Notes: a model not told the origin generated them from the sequence alone. A stretch of DNA of 64,000 nucleotides from an uncultured beta proteobacterium (GCA_903875135.1 CAIQUZ010000062.1:1-64000), one strand, 5' to 3'; positions 35,005 through 44,842 are shown, counted from the stretch's first letter. Translations and numbers: made by a program.

Positions 35005-35898
35005 ATGAATCAACCCATAATTGGCATGATTGGATTAGGCATGATGGGTACCCCTATGGCTAATAATCTTTTAAAAGCAAATTACATCATCCATGGATTT
35101 GATCTTCATCTCGGTGCTAAAGAAAAACTGAGTCACTTCGCTAATTTTCATTGGCAATCTAGCGCGAAAGAAGTCGCACTCTCTTCTGATGTCATTATCC
35201 TAATGTTGCCTGATAGCAAAATTATTGACGAACTACTTTGGGGTCAGCTACAGGACGGCATTGTTTTTGATTGCAAACCCCACACCCTATTCTTGGATAT
35301 GAGTTCATCGAATCCGTCTAACTCAAAAAACAATGCTGAAAAACTAAAAGCCTTAGGTCACGAATTTATCGATGCCCCAGTTTCTGGAGGTGTGAAAAGA
35401 GCAATTGACGGTTCTTTAGCCATCATGGTCGGTGGGGAAAAGACCAGTGTCGAAAACATGATGCCTATTTTACAAGCCATGGGTAAAACAATCATCCATG
35501 TTGGCAGTAGCGGTGCTGGTCACGCGGTCAAAGCACTGAATAATTATGTTTCGGCGTCTGGTCTTTTAGCAGTCAGCGAAGCTCTTGTTGCTGCGCAGGC
35601 TTTTGGTATAGACCCTCATCTCGCAAATCAAGTCTTTAATGCTTCAACCGGAAAAAACAATACTACCGATGTCAAAGTTGAAAACTTTATGCTCTCAGGA
35701 ACATTTAATTCAGGTTTCGCCATAGCACTCATGCGAAAAGATATTCAAACGGCCAAAGACTTCATCGATGATATGAAAACGTCAGGGGGTTTTGCTAGCA
35801 CCTGTCTAGAACATTGGTCAGCAGCAGAACAAGGTCTTGAGAAAGGTGCGGATCATACAGCGATGTTTAAATTTGTCAAAAATCAACCAAAGGAATAA
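35005..35898 (+). CDS. 3-hydroxyisobutyrate dehydrogenase-family NAD(P)-dependent oxidoreductase
   Basis: A 297-residue beta-hydroxyacid dehydrogenase. The nucleotide-binding motif GLGMMG (from G10) opens a Rossmann domain. The substrate motif DAPVSGGVKRA is at about 123-133 and the catalytic lysine is K176 in GHAVKALNN. Family substrates include 3-hydroxyisobutyrate, tartronate semialdehyde, 6-phosphogluconate and 2-(hydroxymethyl)glutarate. It is the first gene of a three-gene operon with a lactonase-like protein (3 bp gap) and a Bug protein, which suggests lactone opening followed by hydroxyacid oxidation. Confidence 0.9.
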   Translation: MNQPIIGMIGLGMMGTPMANNLLKANYIIHGFDLHLGAKEKLSHFANFHWQSSAKEVALSSDVIILMLPDSKIIDELLWGQLQDGIVFDCKPHTLFLDMSSSNPSNSKNNAEKLKALGHEFIDAPVSGGVKRAIDGSLAIMVGGEKTSVENMMPILQAMGKTIIHVGSSGAGHAVKALNNYVSASGLLAVSEALVAAQAFGIDPHLANQVFNASTGKNNTTDVKVENFMLSGTFNSGFAIALMRKDIQTAKDFIDDMKTSGGFASTCLEHWSAAEQGLEKGADHTAMFKFVKNQPKE

Positions 35899-35901
35899 AT
35901 C

Positions 35902-36699
35902 ATGATTCTGAAGGCCTGGAATGTTTTCGCAATGCGCTATGCAACCGTCAAGAGAAGACGCATCGAGAATTTTATTGTCCATGACCTGCATGACGCCGCA
36001 ACTCATATGGATTATTACGTATGGTTTATCACGGACGGCAGAGAAACCATTCTAGTGGATACAGGATTCGATCAAAAAGCTGCAAATGAACGAAAAAGAA
36101 CCTTGTTGCGATGCCCTATCGACTCTTTAAAAGAAGCAGGTATCCCCCTTCAAGACATAAATAACACCATCATTACCCACGCGCATTATGATCATGCCGG
36201 AAATATCGAAAAATTAAAGAAAACCAACTTCCATATCCAAGAGCGTGAAATGTCATACGCCACGGGCAAAGATATGCGCCATGCATTTTGTCGCCATTCC
36301 TACGACCCTCATAATGTCTGCGAACTGATTTATGCTAACTATGAGGATAGAGTGGCATTTCATGATGGTGTCTACGAACTCAGATCGGGAATCCAAGTAC
36401 ATTGGGTCGGCGGTCATACGAGAGGTCTTCAGATTGTCCGAGTTCATACCAAGCGGGGATGGATCGTTTTAGCATCTGATGCGGCACATTATTTAGAAAA
36501 TCTGGTCAACCGTTCACCCTTTCCTATTGTTAGCGATACCATTGATATGCTCAACGCCTACGAACTGATTGAACGGTTAGCAGAATCACAACAGCATATC
36601 ATTCCCGGCCATGACCCATTAGTGATGTCTAGCTATCTTCCTGCCGGTCCAGAACATCTTGAAATCGTATCGCTGACTGATCCAATCAAAAAATCATGA
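35902..36699 (+). CDS. Metallo-beta-lactamase-fold hydrolase, AHL-lactonase-like
   Basis: A 265-residue dinuclear-metal hydrolase. The HxHxDH motif is THAHYDH (H93, H95, D97, H98), with further ligands in GGHTRGLQ, ASDAAH and PGHDP. The architecture matches the N-acyl-homoserine-lactonase family. In this setting, between a hydroxyacid dehydrogenase and a Bug gene, a catabolic lactone is more likely than a quorum-sensing signal, but quorum quenching cannot be excluded. The stop overlaps the Bug 8 start by 4 bp. Confidence 0.88.
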   Translation: MILKAWNVFAMRYATVKRRRIENFIVHDLHDAATHMDYYVWFITDGRETILVDTGFDQKAANERKRTLLRCPIDSLKEAGIPLQDINNTIITHAHYDHAGNIEKLKKTNFHIQEREMSYATGKDMRHAFCRHSYDPHNVCELIYANYEDRVAFHDGVYELRSGIQVHWVGGHTRGLQIVRVHTKRGWIVLASDAAHYLENLVNRSPFPIVSDTIDMLNAYELIERLAESQQHIIPGHDPLVMSSYLPAGPEHLEIVSLTDPIKKS

Positions 36700-37673
36700 A
36701 AAAAATCCAAGCTTTACTCATCAGCCTCATTTTGAGTTTGTTGACGTCCAATAGTTGGGGACAAAACACATTTCCAAACAAGCCAGTCCACATCATTATT
36801 CCATTTCCGCCAGGTGGCTCTACTGACGTTTTAGGTCGCCTGTTAGGTGCATCAATGTCCAACAATCTTGGGCAAACTATCGTTATCGAAAATACTGGGG
36901 GGGCTGGAGGTACAATCGGTGCGGCAAAAGTGGCGCGCGCTCCAGGTGATGGCTATACTCTTCTTTTTCATAATATGGCCCATGCTAGTGCCCCTGCACT
37001 GTATAGTAAATTATCCTATAGTCCCGTCAGTGATTTTGAAGCTATCGGTATCGTCACAGAGGTCCCAATGATTCTCGTTGCTCGAAAAAACTTTCCGGCC
37101 AATCGATTTTCTGAAGTGTTGTCAATGGCCAAAGCAAATGGTAATTCATTGAATTTTGCCAATGCCGGCGTAGGCGCCACCTCCCAACTTTGCGAAGCTT
37201 TACTAAAAAGCACGACGAATAGTCAGTGGACTAGCGTTCCTTATAAAGGAACAGGACCTGCACTGAATGATATTTTAGGTGGCCAAGTAGATTTTATTTG
37301 TGACCAACCCGCGAGTACGATTTCTCATATTAAAGCCGGCAACTTAAAACCCATTGCCGTTGCCACAAAAAATCGCTTAAAAATACTTCCCCAAGTTCCC
37401 ACGTTTTCAGAATCAGGGGTACCCGGCTTTGAACTGACAGTTTGGCATGGTTTATATGCTCCCAAAGGAACGCCCAAGGATGTTACAGAACGACTAGCGC
37501 TTAGCTTACGTGAAGCACTGAAAGATCCTATTTTAATCGAGCGCTTTCAAGAAATGAGCGCTTCAATTGCCACACCAGCCCAAGCTAACCCAGAAGCGTT
37601 ACAAAGCTTTTTAAAAGCAGATGTGGAGCGTTGGAAAATGGCGTTAAAAGCTGCTGGCATCCAGCCAGAGTAA
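36696..37673 (+). CDS. Bug/TctC-family periplasmic solute-binding protein 8
   Basis: A 325-residue protein, signal peptide about 1-22 (NSWGQ). The ligand loop is FPPGGSTDVLGR. The common ADGYTLL is altered to GDGYTLL. Third gene of the dehydrogenase-lactonase-Bug operon, started by an ATGA overlap. Convergent with a cupin gene with no spacer between the two stop codons. Confidence 0.92.
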   Translation: MKKIQALLISLILSLLTSNSWGQNTFPNKPVHIIIPFPPGGSTDVLGRLLGASMSNNLGQTIVIENTGGAGGTIGAAKVARAPGDGYTLLFHNMAHASAPALYSKLSYSPVSDFEAIGIVTEVPMILVARKNFPANRFSEVLSMAKANGNSLNFANAGVGATSQLCEALLKSTTNSQWTSVPYKGTGPALNDILGGQVDFICDQPASTISHIKAGNLKPIAVATKNRLKILPQVPTFSESGVPGFELTVWHGLYAPKGTPKDVTERLALSLREALKDPILIERFQEMSASIATPAQANPEALQSFLKADVERWKMALKAAGIQPE

Positions 37674-38066
37674 TTACTGGCCTAAATTGTATTTCTCACC
37701 TGTGAAAAAATTATTGGGGCTCATAAACATCGATAAAAAGGTGGCTCCATGTGGAGCAACGGCAACATGTTTTGTTCCGCCTGGTCGCCAAACATAACTG
37801 CCCGGATAGGCTTTCCCTTCTTCATCCTCAAGACTACCCTCCAGCATATACGTCTGCTCTAAACCAGTGTGTTCATGAAAAGGAACAATCGCGCCAGGCT
37901 CCATCTGAAATAAGACGGTCGACATGCCTGATTTTTTGTCGGCATAAAGCACCTTCATCTTGATTCCAGTAAAAGGTGTTGCCGCCCACTCCATTTTGCT
38001 AGGATCGATATAGTGCGATCGCAACTCTTCAGATATCTCAGATAGTCCGGCTATATGATTAGTCAT
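37674..38066 (-). CDS. Small cupin protein, ChrR-like
   Basis: A 130-residue single-barrel cupin. Metal-binding motif 1 is IVPFHEHTGLEQTYMLEGS and motif 2 includes GSYVWRPGGTKHVA. It resembles the cupin half of ChrR anti-sigma factors but has no anti-sigma domain. Such proteins include acetylacetone-cleaving-type dioxygenases. It precedes Bug 9 in reverse order on the same strand: Bug 9 (39100-38138) then cupin, 71 bp apart, possibly one transcript. Confidence 0.86.
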   Translation of the reverse strand: MTNHIAGLSEISEELRSHYIDPSKMEWAATPFTGIKMKVLYADKKSGMSTVLFQMEPGAIVPFHEHTGLEQTYMLEGSLEDEEGKAYPGSYVWRPGGTKHVAVAPHGATFLSMFMSPNNFFTGEKYNLGQ

Positions 38067-38137
38067 TTTTCCTCCATTGATTTAAATATAATTTACCATT
38101 AATTCTTTGGTGAAAAGGATTTCATCCTTCTACCAAG

Positions 38138-39100
38138 CTAGTCTAGGGAAATCTTTTTATCACGAATGATTTTTCCCCACTCTTGAAATTGCGTCTGAAT
38201 GAATTGATTCGCATCATTTGGCCCGCCCTGGAATTGTTCTCCGCCAAGACTGATCACTCTCTCTTTCATTTCTGGAAGCTGCATCACAGCAGCAACTGCA
38301 TCACTCAGCTTCTTGACAATGACTTCCGGTGTTCCAGATGGTACAAAGATCGCATTCCATTCATAAACCTCATAAGCAGCAACTCCCGCTTCTTCCATGG
38401 TGGGAACACTAGGGAATAAATTGACTCTTTTTTTACTCGTGACAGCTAAGGCGTTGAGCTTTTTTGCTTCTACGTAAGGCTTACTCGAAGCAACACTACC
38501 AAAGAAAATAGGCACTTGTCCAGCCATCACATCATTTAACGCTGCCGCCCCACCTTTATAAGGGACACCAACCATTTGAACATCGGCTTTAATTTCAAAC
38601 ATCACTCCCGCAAGATGCTGGGCAGAACCATTACCTGATGTGGCATAAGCGATTTCATCGGGTTTGGTTTTTGCTAACGCCACTAACTCCTTCACGCTTT
38701 TTGGAGCAAAGTTCGGATTCGTTAATAAAACATTAGGATACAAAGCTAGCAATGCCAATACTTTAAAATCCTTATTGGAGTCATAAGGTAGTTTCTTAAA
38801 TAGTGATGGATTTACGGCAAATGAAGAAGCATCGAGCATTAATGTATAGCCATCCGGATTACTCTTTGCAACATAATTCGCCGCAATCTGGCCAGTTGCT
38901 CCAGGTTTGTTTTCAACAATGACTGTCGTGCTAAGCAACTTCCCTAAGGGAACTGAAATACTTCGTGCCATCATGTCCGCAGTTCCTCCTGGCGGATAAG
39001 TCACGACGATAGTAATCGGTCTGCTAGGCCATGATTGTGCATTAGCGATGGAACAAAGCGGCACCAATACAAGGGTGAGTGCAAGTCGAAATAGCTTCAT
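38138..39100 (-). CDS. Bug/TctC-family periplasmic solute-binding protein 9
   Basis: A 320-residue protein, signal peptide about 1-21 (SIANAQ). The ligand loop is YPPGGTADMMAR and the DGYTLML motif is present. Likely co-transcribed with the downstream cupin gene, which would pair one receptor with one small metal-dependent enzyme. Divergent from the patatin gene. Confidence 0.92.
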   Translation of the reverse strand: MKLFRLALTLVLVPLCSIANAQSWPSRPITIVVTYPPGGTADMMARSISVPLGKLLSTTVIVENKPGATGQIAANYVAKSNPDGYTLMLDASSFAVNPSLFKKLPYDSNKDFKVLALLALYPNVLLTNPNFAPKSVKELVALAKTKPDEIAYATSGNGSAQHLAGVMFEIKADVQMVGVPYKGGAAALNDVMAGQVPIFFGSVASSKPYVEAKKLNALAVTSKKRVNLFPSVPTMEEAGVAAYEVYEWNAIFVPSGTPEVIVKKLSDAVAAVMQLPEMKERVISLGGEQFQGGPNDANQFIQTQFQEWGKIIRDKKISLD

Positions 39101-39199
39101 AAAAATGTGTTGGTGATGAATAAATAAACATCTATAAAAAATATAATTAGGTTATCCTAAAGCCTTGTTCACTTACGTTCTACCTAGTTCAAACCCTAT

Positions 39200-40309
39200 A
39201 TGCCAAAAATTAAAACTAATCCCTCTGGCGTCGCCATTCCTAGCTCATTTAAAAAAGTACTCGTTTTACAAGGTGGTGGGGCTTTAGGGGCATATCAACT
39301 CGGTGTTTATAAAGCAATTCATGATAAAAATATAGCGCTCGATTGGGTGATTGGAACCTCCATTGGGGCTATTAATGGTGGCATTATTGCAGGCAATCCC
39401 CCTGAAAGTAGGTTCCAAAAATTACTGGAATTTTGGAAAATTGTTCAAAACCAGTCTATGCAGACTTTTGAAAATAACAAATCACTCTTCAATCTCTACA
39501 CAATGACATATGGGGTCAAAGGTTTTTTTTCACCAACATTCTTAAACTGGTTTGATGTCAATAAAAAAGTAGATATCGAAAATGCTTCGTATTATTCGAC
39601 AAAAGCCTTAAAAGACACTCTAAGTAAATTGATTGATTTTGATTATTTAAACTCAAAAAAGGTCCGTCTCTCAGTGGGTGCAGTTAGCGCAATCACAGGC
39701 GAAATGCGTTACTTTGATAGTGTAAAAGAAGAGTTAACACTAGAACATATCATGGCATCTAGCGCACTTCCACCAGCATTCCCAGCAGTAAAGATTGAGG
39801 GAGAACCTTTCTGGGATGGTGGTATTTACTCAAATACACCCATTGAGGCAGTTCTCGAAGATTATCCTAGAGATAACTCATTAATATTCTCAGTCCAATT
39901 ATGGAATCCCCTTAGTAAGGAACCGAGCTCCATTCAAGAAGTGCTCACGAAACAAAAAGATATTCAGTTCGCTAGTCGTGACCGTTTATTAGAAAATGTC
40001 AAAAAAACACATCGTTTACGACATATCTTGCGACGCTTGACAGAGCACATTCCCGAGTCGCAAAAAAAACTCCCTGAAGTTCAAGAGCTGATGTCTTGGG
40101 GTTGTGACACCGTCATGCATATCATTTATTTAACTATAGACCGCATCGAAGGTGAGGACCAGATGAAAGACATTGACTTCACTTCTGAAGGAATATCAAA
40201 AAGATCTTTAATCGGGTTTCAGGAAGCAACACGCGCTATAAATTCAGAAATTTGGAATGAGCCACATGACCCCAATGAAGGCATTTTGATTCATGCTCAA
40301 TTTCGTTAA
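39200..40309 (+). CDS. Patatin-like phospholipase
   Basis: A 369-residue lipid acyl hydrolase. The oxyanion loop QGGGALGAYQ is at residues 24-33, the nucleophile S54 lies in GTSIG, and the catalytic aspartate is in WDGGIYSNTP near residue 211. No signal peptide is visible. The C-terminal 130 residues form a charged helical tail seen in proteobacterial patatins that act on membrane lipids. Single gene, converging on the liv operon. Confidence 0.9.
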   Translation: MPKIKTNPSGVAIPSSFKKVLVLQGGGALGAYQLGVYKAIHDKNIALDWVIGTSIGAINGGIIAGNPPESRFQKLLEFWKIVQNQSMQTFENNKSLFNLYTMTYGVKGFFSPTFLNWFDVNKKVDIENASYYSTKALKDTLSKLIDFDYLNSKKVRLSVGAVSAITGEMRYFDSVKEELTLEHIMASSALPPAFPAVKIEGEPFWDGGIYSNTPIEAVLEDYPRDNSLIFSVQLWNPLSKEPSSIQEVLTKQKDIQFASRDRLLENVKKTHRLRHILRRLTEHIPESQKKLPEVQELMSWGCDTVMHIIYLTIDRIEGEDQMKDIDFTSEGISKRSLIGFQEATRAINSEIWNEPHDPNEGILIHAQFR

Positions 40310-40313
40310 CTCG

Positions 40314-41021
40314 CTAATTTGCAGCAATCAACTTAGCGAGTTGCTCTGGTTGACTCAATAAATCTTGGCTCAATCCTTGAAAAGTGACTTGACCACGATT
40401 TAATACAATGACCTGATTGGTCACTTGTAATGCCAATTTGGCGGATTGCTCTACCAAAATAACGGTTAAATCCTCTTGAGTAATTAGTTTTTTAAAAACT
40501 TCCATTAACATCTGAACAATTACTGGTGCTAACCCTTCCAAGGGTTCGTCTAGCAACAAGAGTTTAGGGTCACTAATCAAGGCCCTACCAACCGCTAACA
40601 TCTGCTGCTCCCCTCCCGATAATTGATTGCCCATATTACTTCTTCTCTCGGCAAGTCTTGGAAAAAGCTCATAAACACGCTCTAAAGGCCAGCGTCCTGG
40701 ACGTGCGGCAACAAGCATATTCTCCTCAACACTTAAGGAGGGAAAAATATCTCTTGTTTGTGGGACATAAGCAATACCTAACCTAGATCGATCATAAACC
40801 GGCAAACGCTCAATCGATTGACCAAATAATTGAATACTTCCAGAATGTAAAGTGGCATGGCCCATGATCGTCGACATCAACGTCGTCTTACCCACGCCAT
40901 TACGCCCTAATACCGCCAGTGAAGTTTTAGCTGGTATTTCTAAAGCAATATTTTCTAATATATTGAGCTCTCCATATCCAGCATGAATCCCTTCTAATCG
41001 AAGAGCGATTGGATTACTCAT
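40314..41021 (-). CDS. livF: Branched-chain amino acid-type ABC transporter ATPase LivF
   Basis: A 235-residue ATPase. Walker A is GRNGVGKTT, the signature motif LSGGEQQ and Walker B LLLLDEP are all intact. The YVPQTRDIFPSL segment is typical of LivF. Last gene of livKHMGF, overlapping livG by 8 bp. The ligand set of HAAT-family transporters is wide (amino acids, amides, aromatic acids), so leucine transport is not implied. Confidence 0.9.
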   Translation of the reverse strand: MSNPIALRLEGIHAGYGELNILENIALEIPAKTSLAVLGRNGVGKTTLMSTIMGHATLHSGSIQLFGQSIERLPVYDRSRLGIAYVPQTRDIFPSLSVEENMLVAARPGRWPLERVYELFPRLAERRSNMGNQLSGGEQQMLAVGRALISDPKLLLLDEPLEGLAPVIVQMLMEVFKKLITQEDLTVILVEQSAKLALQVTNQVIVLNRGQVTFQGLSQDLLSQPEQLAKLIAAN

Positions 41022-41763
41022 CTGACTCTCCTAAGTAGACTTGATGAACCCGTGGATCATTGGCAATTTGGTCTGGTGTGCCTTCACATAAAACAGCCCC
41101 TTGAACCAATACAGTTATCCTTTTAGCAAACTGAAACACTAAATCCATATCGTGTTCAATCATCAAAATGGCAATGTCATTTGGTAACGCATCTAGTGCT
41201 TGTAAGATACGCCCCGACTCCATCGATGGAACTCCCGCGGCAGGCTCGTCTAATAAAAGTACCCTGGGTCGCAAACCTAGAGATATGGCAATCTCAACTA
41301 AGCGTTGTTTACCATAAGGAAGTTGACTCACTATTTTTGAAGCGTCATCAACAATACCCAGTAAAGATAAAATCTCTAACGCTTCCTCCTGAATATTTTT
41401 AAACCGACTAGCCGTCTTCCACATATGTTGGGAAACACCTAATCGCTCCGAGATCCCAAGAGCAACATTATCCAACACAGTCATCTTATTAAATAAAGAG
41501 TTGATCTGAAACGTTCTCCCTAACCCCTTTTTTACACGCTGACTTTCGTTGAGATCGGTCACTTTCTCACCAGCTAATAATACGGATCCAGATGAAGGCG
41601 TTAATCTTCCCGTGAGTAAATTCACAAAGGTGGTCTTACCAGCACCATTGGGACCAATGAGGGCATGTCTTGCCCCCGGCTCTAGAACAAAGTTAATTTG
41701 ATCGGCAACGGTTAAGGCACCAAAACTTTTTGACAGTTCAAGAGTTTGTAAGGCGGGGGTCAT
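41014..41763 (-). CDS. livG: Branched-chain amino acid-type ABC transporter ATPase LivG
   Basis: A 249-residue ATPase with Walker A GPNGAGKTT, the LivG-type GRTFQINSLF, and Walker B VLLLDEPAAG. The signature motif is replaced by SQLPYGKQR, as is normal for LivG proteins. It overlaps livM by 4 bp (ATGA), so the operon is tightly coupled. Confidence 0.9.
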   Translation of the reverse strand: MTPALQTLELSKSFGALTVADQINFVLEPGARHALIGPNGAGKTTFVNLLTGRLTPSSGSVLLAGEKVTDLNESQRVKKGLGRTFQINSLFNKMTVLDNVALGISERLGVSQHMWKTASRFKNIQEEALEILSLLGIVDDASKIVSQLPYGKQRLVEIAISLGLRPRVLLLDEPAAGVPSMESGRILQALDALPNDIAILMIEHDMDLVFQFAKRITVLVQGAVLCEGTPDQIANDPRVHQVYLGESDE

Positions 41764-42734
41764 TTGAGTACCCTGCGCTTTGTAAAGACTTTATCTAACA
41801 TACCCAGTACGCCTCCTTTGGCATATAAAACCACCATCAGCAACATGAGTCCAATTCCTAAATTCCAATATTCCGGGAATTTTTTAGCTAAAAAATCTTG
41901 TGCGATTAAAAATATACACGGTCCAATAAATGCACCATACATGCGTCCAACGCCCCCCAAAATCAACATGACTAAAATCTCTCCTGAAGGCTCAAAACCA
42001 ATCACATTCAATCCCACAAATTGATTTGTTTGGGTAATTAAAGCCCCAGCAATCCCGGCAACCATGGCTGCCAAAGTGTATGCCTTTAATAAGTAAGACA
42101 TGACAGGTACGCCAATAGCCTGCATCCTTTGCTTATTCTCTTTAATCCCTGCCAGAGTAATTCCGAAGGGAGAGTAAATAATCCGTCGAATAATAATCCA
42201 AAAAATAAACAGCATTATCAAACACCAGATATAGGCCGTTTTATTTAAAAAATCGAATTTAAATAATCCTAAAACAGGGCCGATGGTCACACCGGTTAAT
42301 CCATCAGCACCGCCAGTAATCAATGTCGCTTTATTAGCTACCTCATAACATAAAGAAGCAATGGCTAAAGTTAACATCAGTTGTGTGAGTTTTTGCGTCC
42401 GTAGAATAACTAAGCCTGTAGAAAAGCCTAATAACGCGCAAACCATGGCACTACAAATGATCAAGACGATTGGATCTGTGATTCCAAGCTTAGCCGACAA
42501 AATACCGCAGGTGTAAGCACCAACGCCAAAAAAAGCAGCATGACCTAAAGTCACGACTCCTGCATAACCAGTAATTAAATCAAGGGATAAAGCAAATAGA
42601 ATAAAGGTTAAAATCTGTGCACCAAGGGATAAATACTCGGGCAAAAGAAAAAATACCGCCACAGCAAATATCCATGGCAAGATTTCGGTTTTACGAATAC
42701 GTGAATCCGACTGAAATCCGATGATGTTCATCAT
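41760..42734 (-). CDS. livM: Branched-chain amino acid-type ABC transporter permease LivM
   Basis: About 324 residues with eight or more hydrophobic segments. The LivM-type signature TLGHAAFFGVGAY is at about residue 65 and EPSGEILVMLILGG lies near 255. I use the ATG at 42734, whose first bases overlap the livH stop as ATGA; an upstream start at 42767 would overlap livH by 37 bp. It forms the membrane channel with LivH. Confidence 0.89.
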   Translation of the reverse strand: MMNIIGFQSDSRIRKTEILPWIFAVAVFFLLPEYLSLGAQILTFILFALSLDLITGYAGVVTLGHAAFFGVGAYTCGILSAKLGITDPIVLIICSAMVCALLGFSTGLVILRTQKLTQLMLTLAIASLCYEVANKATLITGGADGLTGVTIGPVLGLFKFDFLNKTAYIWCLIMLFIFWIIIRRIIYSPFGITLAGIKENKQRMQAIGVPVMSYLLKAYTLAAMVAGIAGALITQTNQFVGLNVIGFEPSGEILVMLILGGVGRMYGAFIGPCIFLIAQDFLAKKFPEYWNLGIGLMLLMVVLYAKGGVLGMLDKVFTKRRVLK

Positions 42735-43606
42735 GCACGTTTTCCAAGCAAGCCCATCGGACGCCATAACAAAATACCAATCGTCACGATATAGATAAAA
42801 AATGCCCCAAACTCAGGAAGCCAATATTTACAGCCCGTATCAAGTACCCCGATCAGTAAGGCCGCAACAAATGGTCCTTTTAGACTACCTAGGCCTCCCA
42901 CTGAGACCACAATCAAAAAGAAGACTAATTGCTCTAATGGATACGTCGGTTGAATGGCGATAATTTCAGCGCCGAGTGCGCCGCCTAAACCAGCGAGACC
43001 ACTGCCAACTGCAAAGGTAACACTAAAGAGTAGTTTTGTATTGATTCCAATCGACTGCGCCATCGCTCGATGATCAACTGTTGCCCTGACCATCGCACCC
43101 CATTTAGTATTTTCAAAGCCAAACCACAAGATACCAATTAAAAGAGAACTAAAGATAATAATAAAAACTCGGTATGCCGGAAAGTCTCTTCCTAAAAACG
43201 TCATCTGATCTTTTAAATAATCCGGTAACAGAACCGGTAGCTGCAAGGTACCGAAAACAATACGGGCGATGGCGATCGATATAAAAATAAGGGCAATACT
43301 AAAAAGAACTTGTTCAAGTTCGGAAGACCCATAAATATGTTTATAAAGTAATCGATCAAGAAATACGCTGGCAAAGGCTACCAAGAAGAACGCCAACCCT
43401 AAAGCCAAGGGAAACGGAATATGGAACTTGGCTAAAGCGGTGACTAGTATATAGCCACCGCTCATTGCAAATACGCCATGTGCTAGATTAACCACCCCCA
43501 TCATGCCCATCGTAATAGACAGTCCAACAGAAATCACATATAGCACCATTCCATAAGCAACTCCGTAAAACAAGACGCTAATGACTGAGGATAAAAATGC
43601 ATCCAT
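42731..43606 (-). CDS. livH: Branched-chain amino acid-type ABC transporter permease LivH
   Basis: A 291-residue inner-membrane permease. The N-terminal signature GLSITMGMMGVVNLAHG and the C-terminal VVSVGGLGSLKGPF match LivH. Second gene of the operon, 42 bp after the binding-protein gene. Hydrophobic segments fill almost the whole protein. Confidence 0.9.
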   Translation of the reverse strand: MDAFLSSVISVLFYGVAYGMVLYVISVGLSITMGMMGVVNLAHGVFAMSGGYILVTALAKFHIPFPLALGLAFFLVAFASVFLDRLLYKHIYGSSELEQVLFSIALIFISIAIARIVFGTLQLPVLLPDYLKDQMTFLGRDFPAYRVFIIIFSSLLIGILWFGFENTKWGAMVRATVDHRAMAQSIGINTKLLFSVTFAVGSGLAGLGGALGAEIIAIQPTYPLEQLVFFLIVVSVGGLGSLKGPFVAALLIGVLDTGCKYWLPEFGAFFIYIVTIGILLWRPMGLLGKRA

Positions 43607-43648
43607 CGTCAGGTCAATACGAGATTTCGAAAAAAACTAAAAAAATCA

Positions 43649-44842
43649 TTATTTCTTTTTATCTGCTTCTTTCATTGGGTCTTTAATCCCCGTACTAATC
43701 GTTTCAATCTCAACGTTAGCTAACTTACCACCAACCTTACGAACTTCACGTAAGTACTCTGGGTTAATCACATCTCTTGTTTCTGAGTCAATAGACACCT
43801 CGCCCCTAGGACTTGTTGAGCTTTTCCACTTCTTTAACAATTCCATTGTTTTATCAGAATCAATCTTGCCATTCTGTTCACGAATTGTATAAAAAATAGC
43901 ATCCATGGCATCCCATGCACCGACGGCCATAAATCCTGGCTCTAAATTTTCACCATACTCTTTTTTGTACGCCGCAACAAAGGCTTTATTACTCGGGCGA
44001 TTTGAATTTGCCGAATAGTGGTGAACTGTAACGACACCAAGAGCAACATCACCCATGCCCTGTAACTCTTCATCCGTCACAATATCCCCAGTACCAATAA
44101 ATTTAACCCCAGCTTTAGCAAGGCCTAAGTCAGCATAAGCTTTCATCATCCCTGTTGCTGCTTTACCCGCAGGATTAAAGCCAAAAATGACATCCGGCTT
44201 AGCATCCTTAATTCGTTGAATAAATGGCGTAAAATCAGGGTTGGCTAATGGGATTCTTACCGTTCCAACAATCTCTCCACCGCCCTCCTTAAATCCTTTA
44301 ATAAATCCCTCCTCAGCTTCATGCCCAGGAGCAAAATCACTAACCGCAGTATATGCATGCTTGTATTTCTTTGCGGCCCACTGACCTAAAGGATAGGCAG
44401 ATTGCCAAAGCGTGAATGATGTTCGCGCCATGTAGGGAGCGTTATTCATTACGCGAGCGGCGGCAGCATTCATACTAATATAGGGAACTTTTGCCTCAGT
44501 CGTTAAAGGCGCAATGGCAGCCATGTTTGGTGACCATACAAAACCTGTCAAATAATTGACCTTATCACGCACAATCAACTCCTGAGCAACACGTTTGGCT
44601 ACATCAGGATTTGGTCCAGTGTCATCACGTGTAATGATCTCTACTTTGACACCAGGTGGCAGCTTGTCGCCATTGAGCTTCATATAGAGCTTGACACCCT
44701 TATCGAGTTGATCACCCTGTGCAGCTCCAGGACCACTGTACGTAGACATAAAACCAATCTTAACTGTCTGAGCTTGTGCAAGACTAAGTAAGGAAATTAA
44801 CAAAACGATTAATCCAGCTTTAATTGACTGATTAAATTTCAT
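43649..44842 (-). CDS. Liv-type ABC transporter substrate-binding protein
   Basis: A 397-residue periplasmic receptor of the type I amino-acid/amide-binding family, with a signal peptide about 1-24 (LAQAQ). Features include IGFMSTYSGPGAAQG and the ligand-pocket stretch ISMNAAAARVMNNAPYM. GGAG lies 8 bases upstream of the ATG. First gene of livKHMGF. Relatives in Burkholderiales bind aromatic acids as often as branched-chain amino acids, so the ligand is open. Confidence 0.9.
   Translation of the reverse strand: MKFNQSIKAGLIVLLISLLSLAQAQTVKIGFMSTYSGPGAAQGDQLDKGVKLYMKLNGDKLPPGVKVEIITRDDTGPNPDVAKRVAQELIVRDKVNYLTGFVWSPNMAAIAPLTTEAKVPYISMNAAAARVMNNAPYMARTSFTLWQSAYPLGQWAAKKYKHAYTAVSDFAPGHEAEEGFIKGFKEGGGEIVGTVRIPLANPDFTPFIQRIKDAKPDVIFGFNPAGKAATGMMKAYADLGLAKAGVKFIGTGDIVTDEELQGMGDVALGVVTVHHYSANSNRPSNKAFVAAYKKEYGENLEPGFMAVGAWDAMDAIFYTIREQNGKIDSDKTMELLKKWKSSTSPRGEVSIDSETRDVINPEYLREVRKVGGKLANVEIETISTGIKDPMKEADKKK

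Noticed and set aside
35902-36699. Quorum-quenching AHL lactonase as the primary call
   Set aside because: The fold and motif fit, but the operon context (dehydrogenase and Bug receptor) favours a catabolic lactone, so only a family-level call is made.
40314-44842. Specific leucine/isoleucine/valine transport
   Set aside because: The gene order is Liv-type, but receptors of this family in Burkholderiales have many ligands; no pocket evidence supports branched-chain amino acids.
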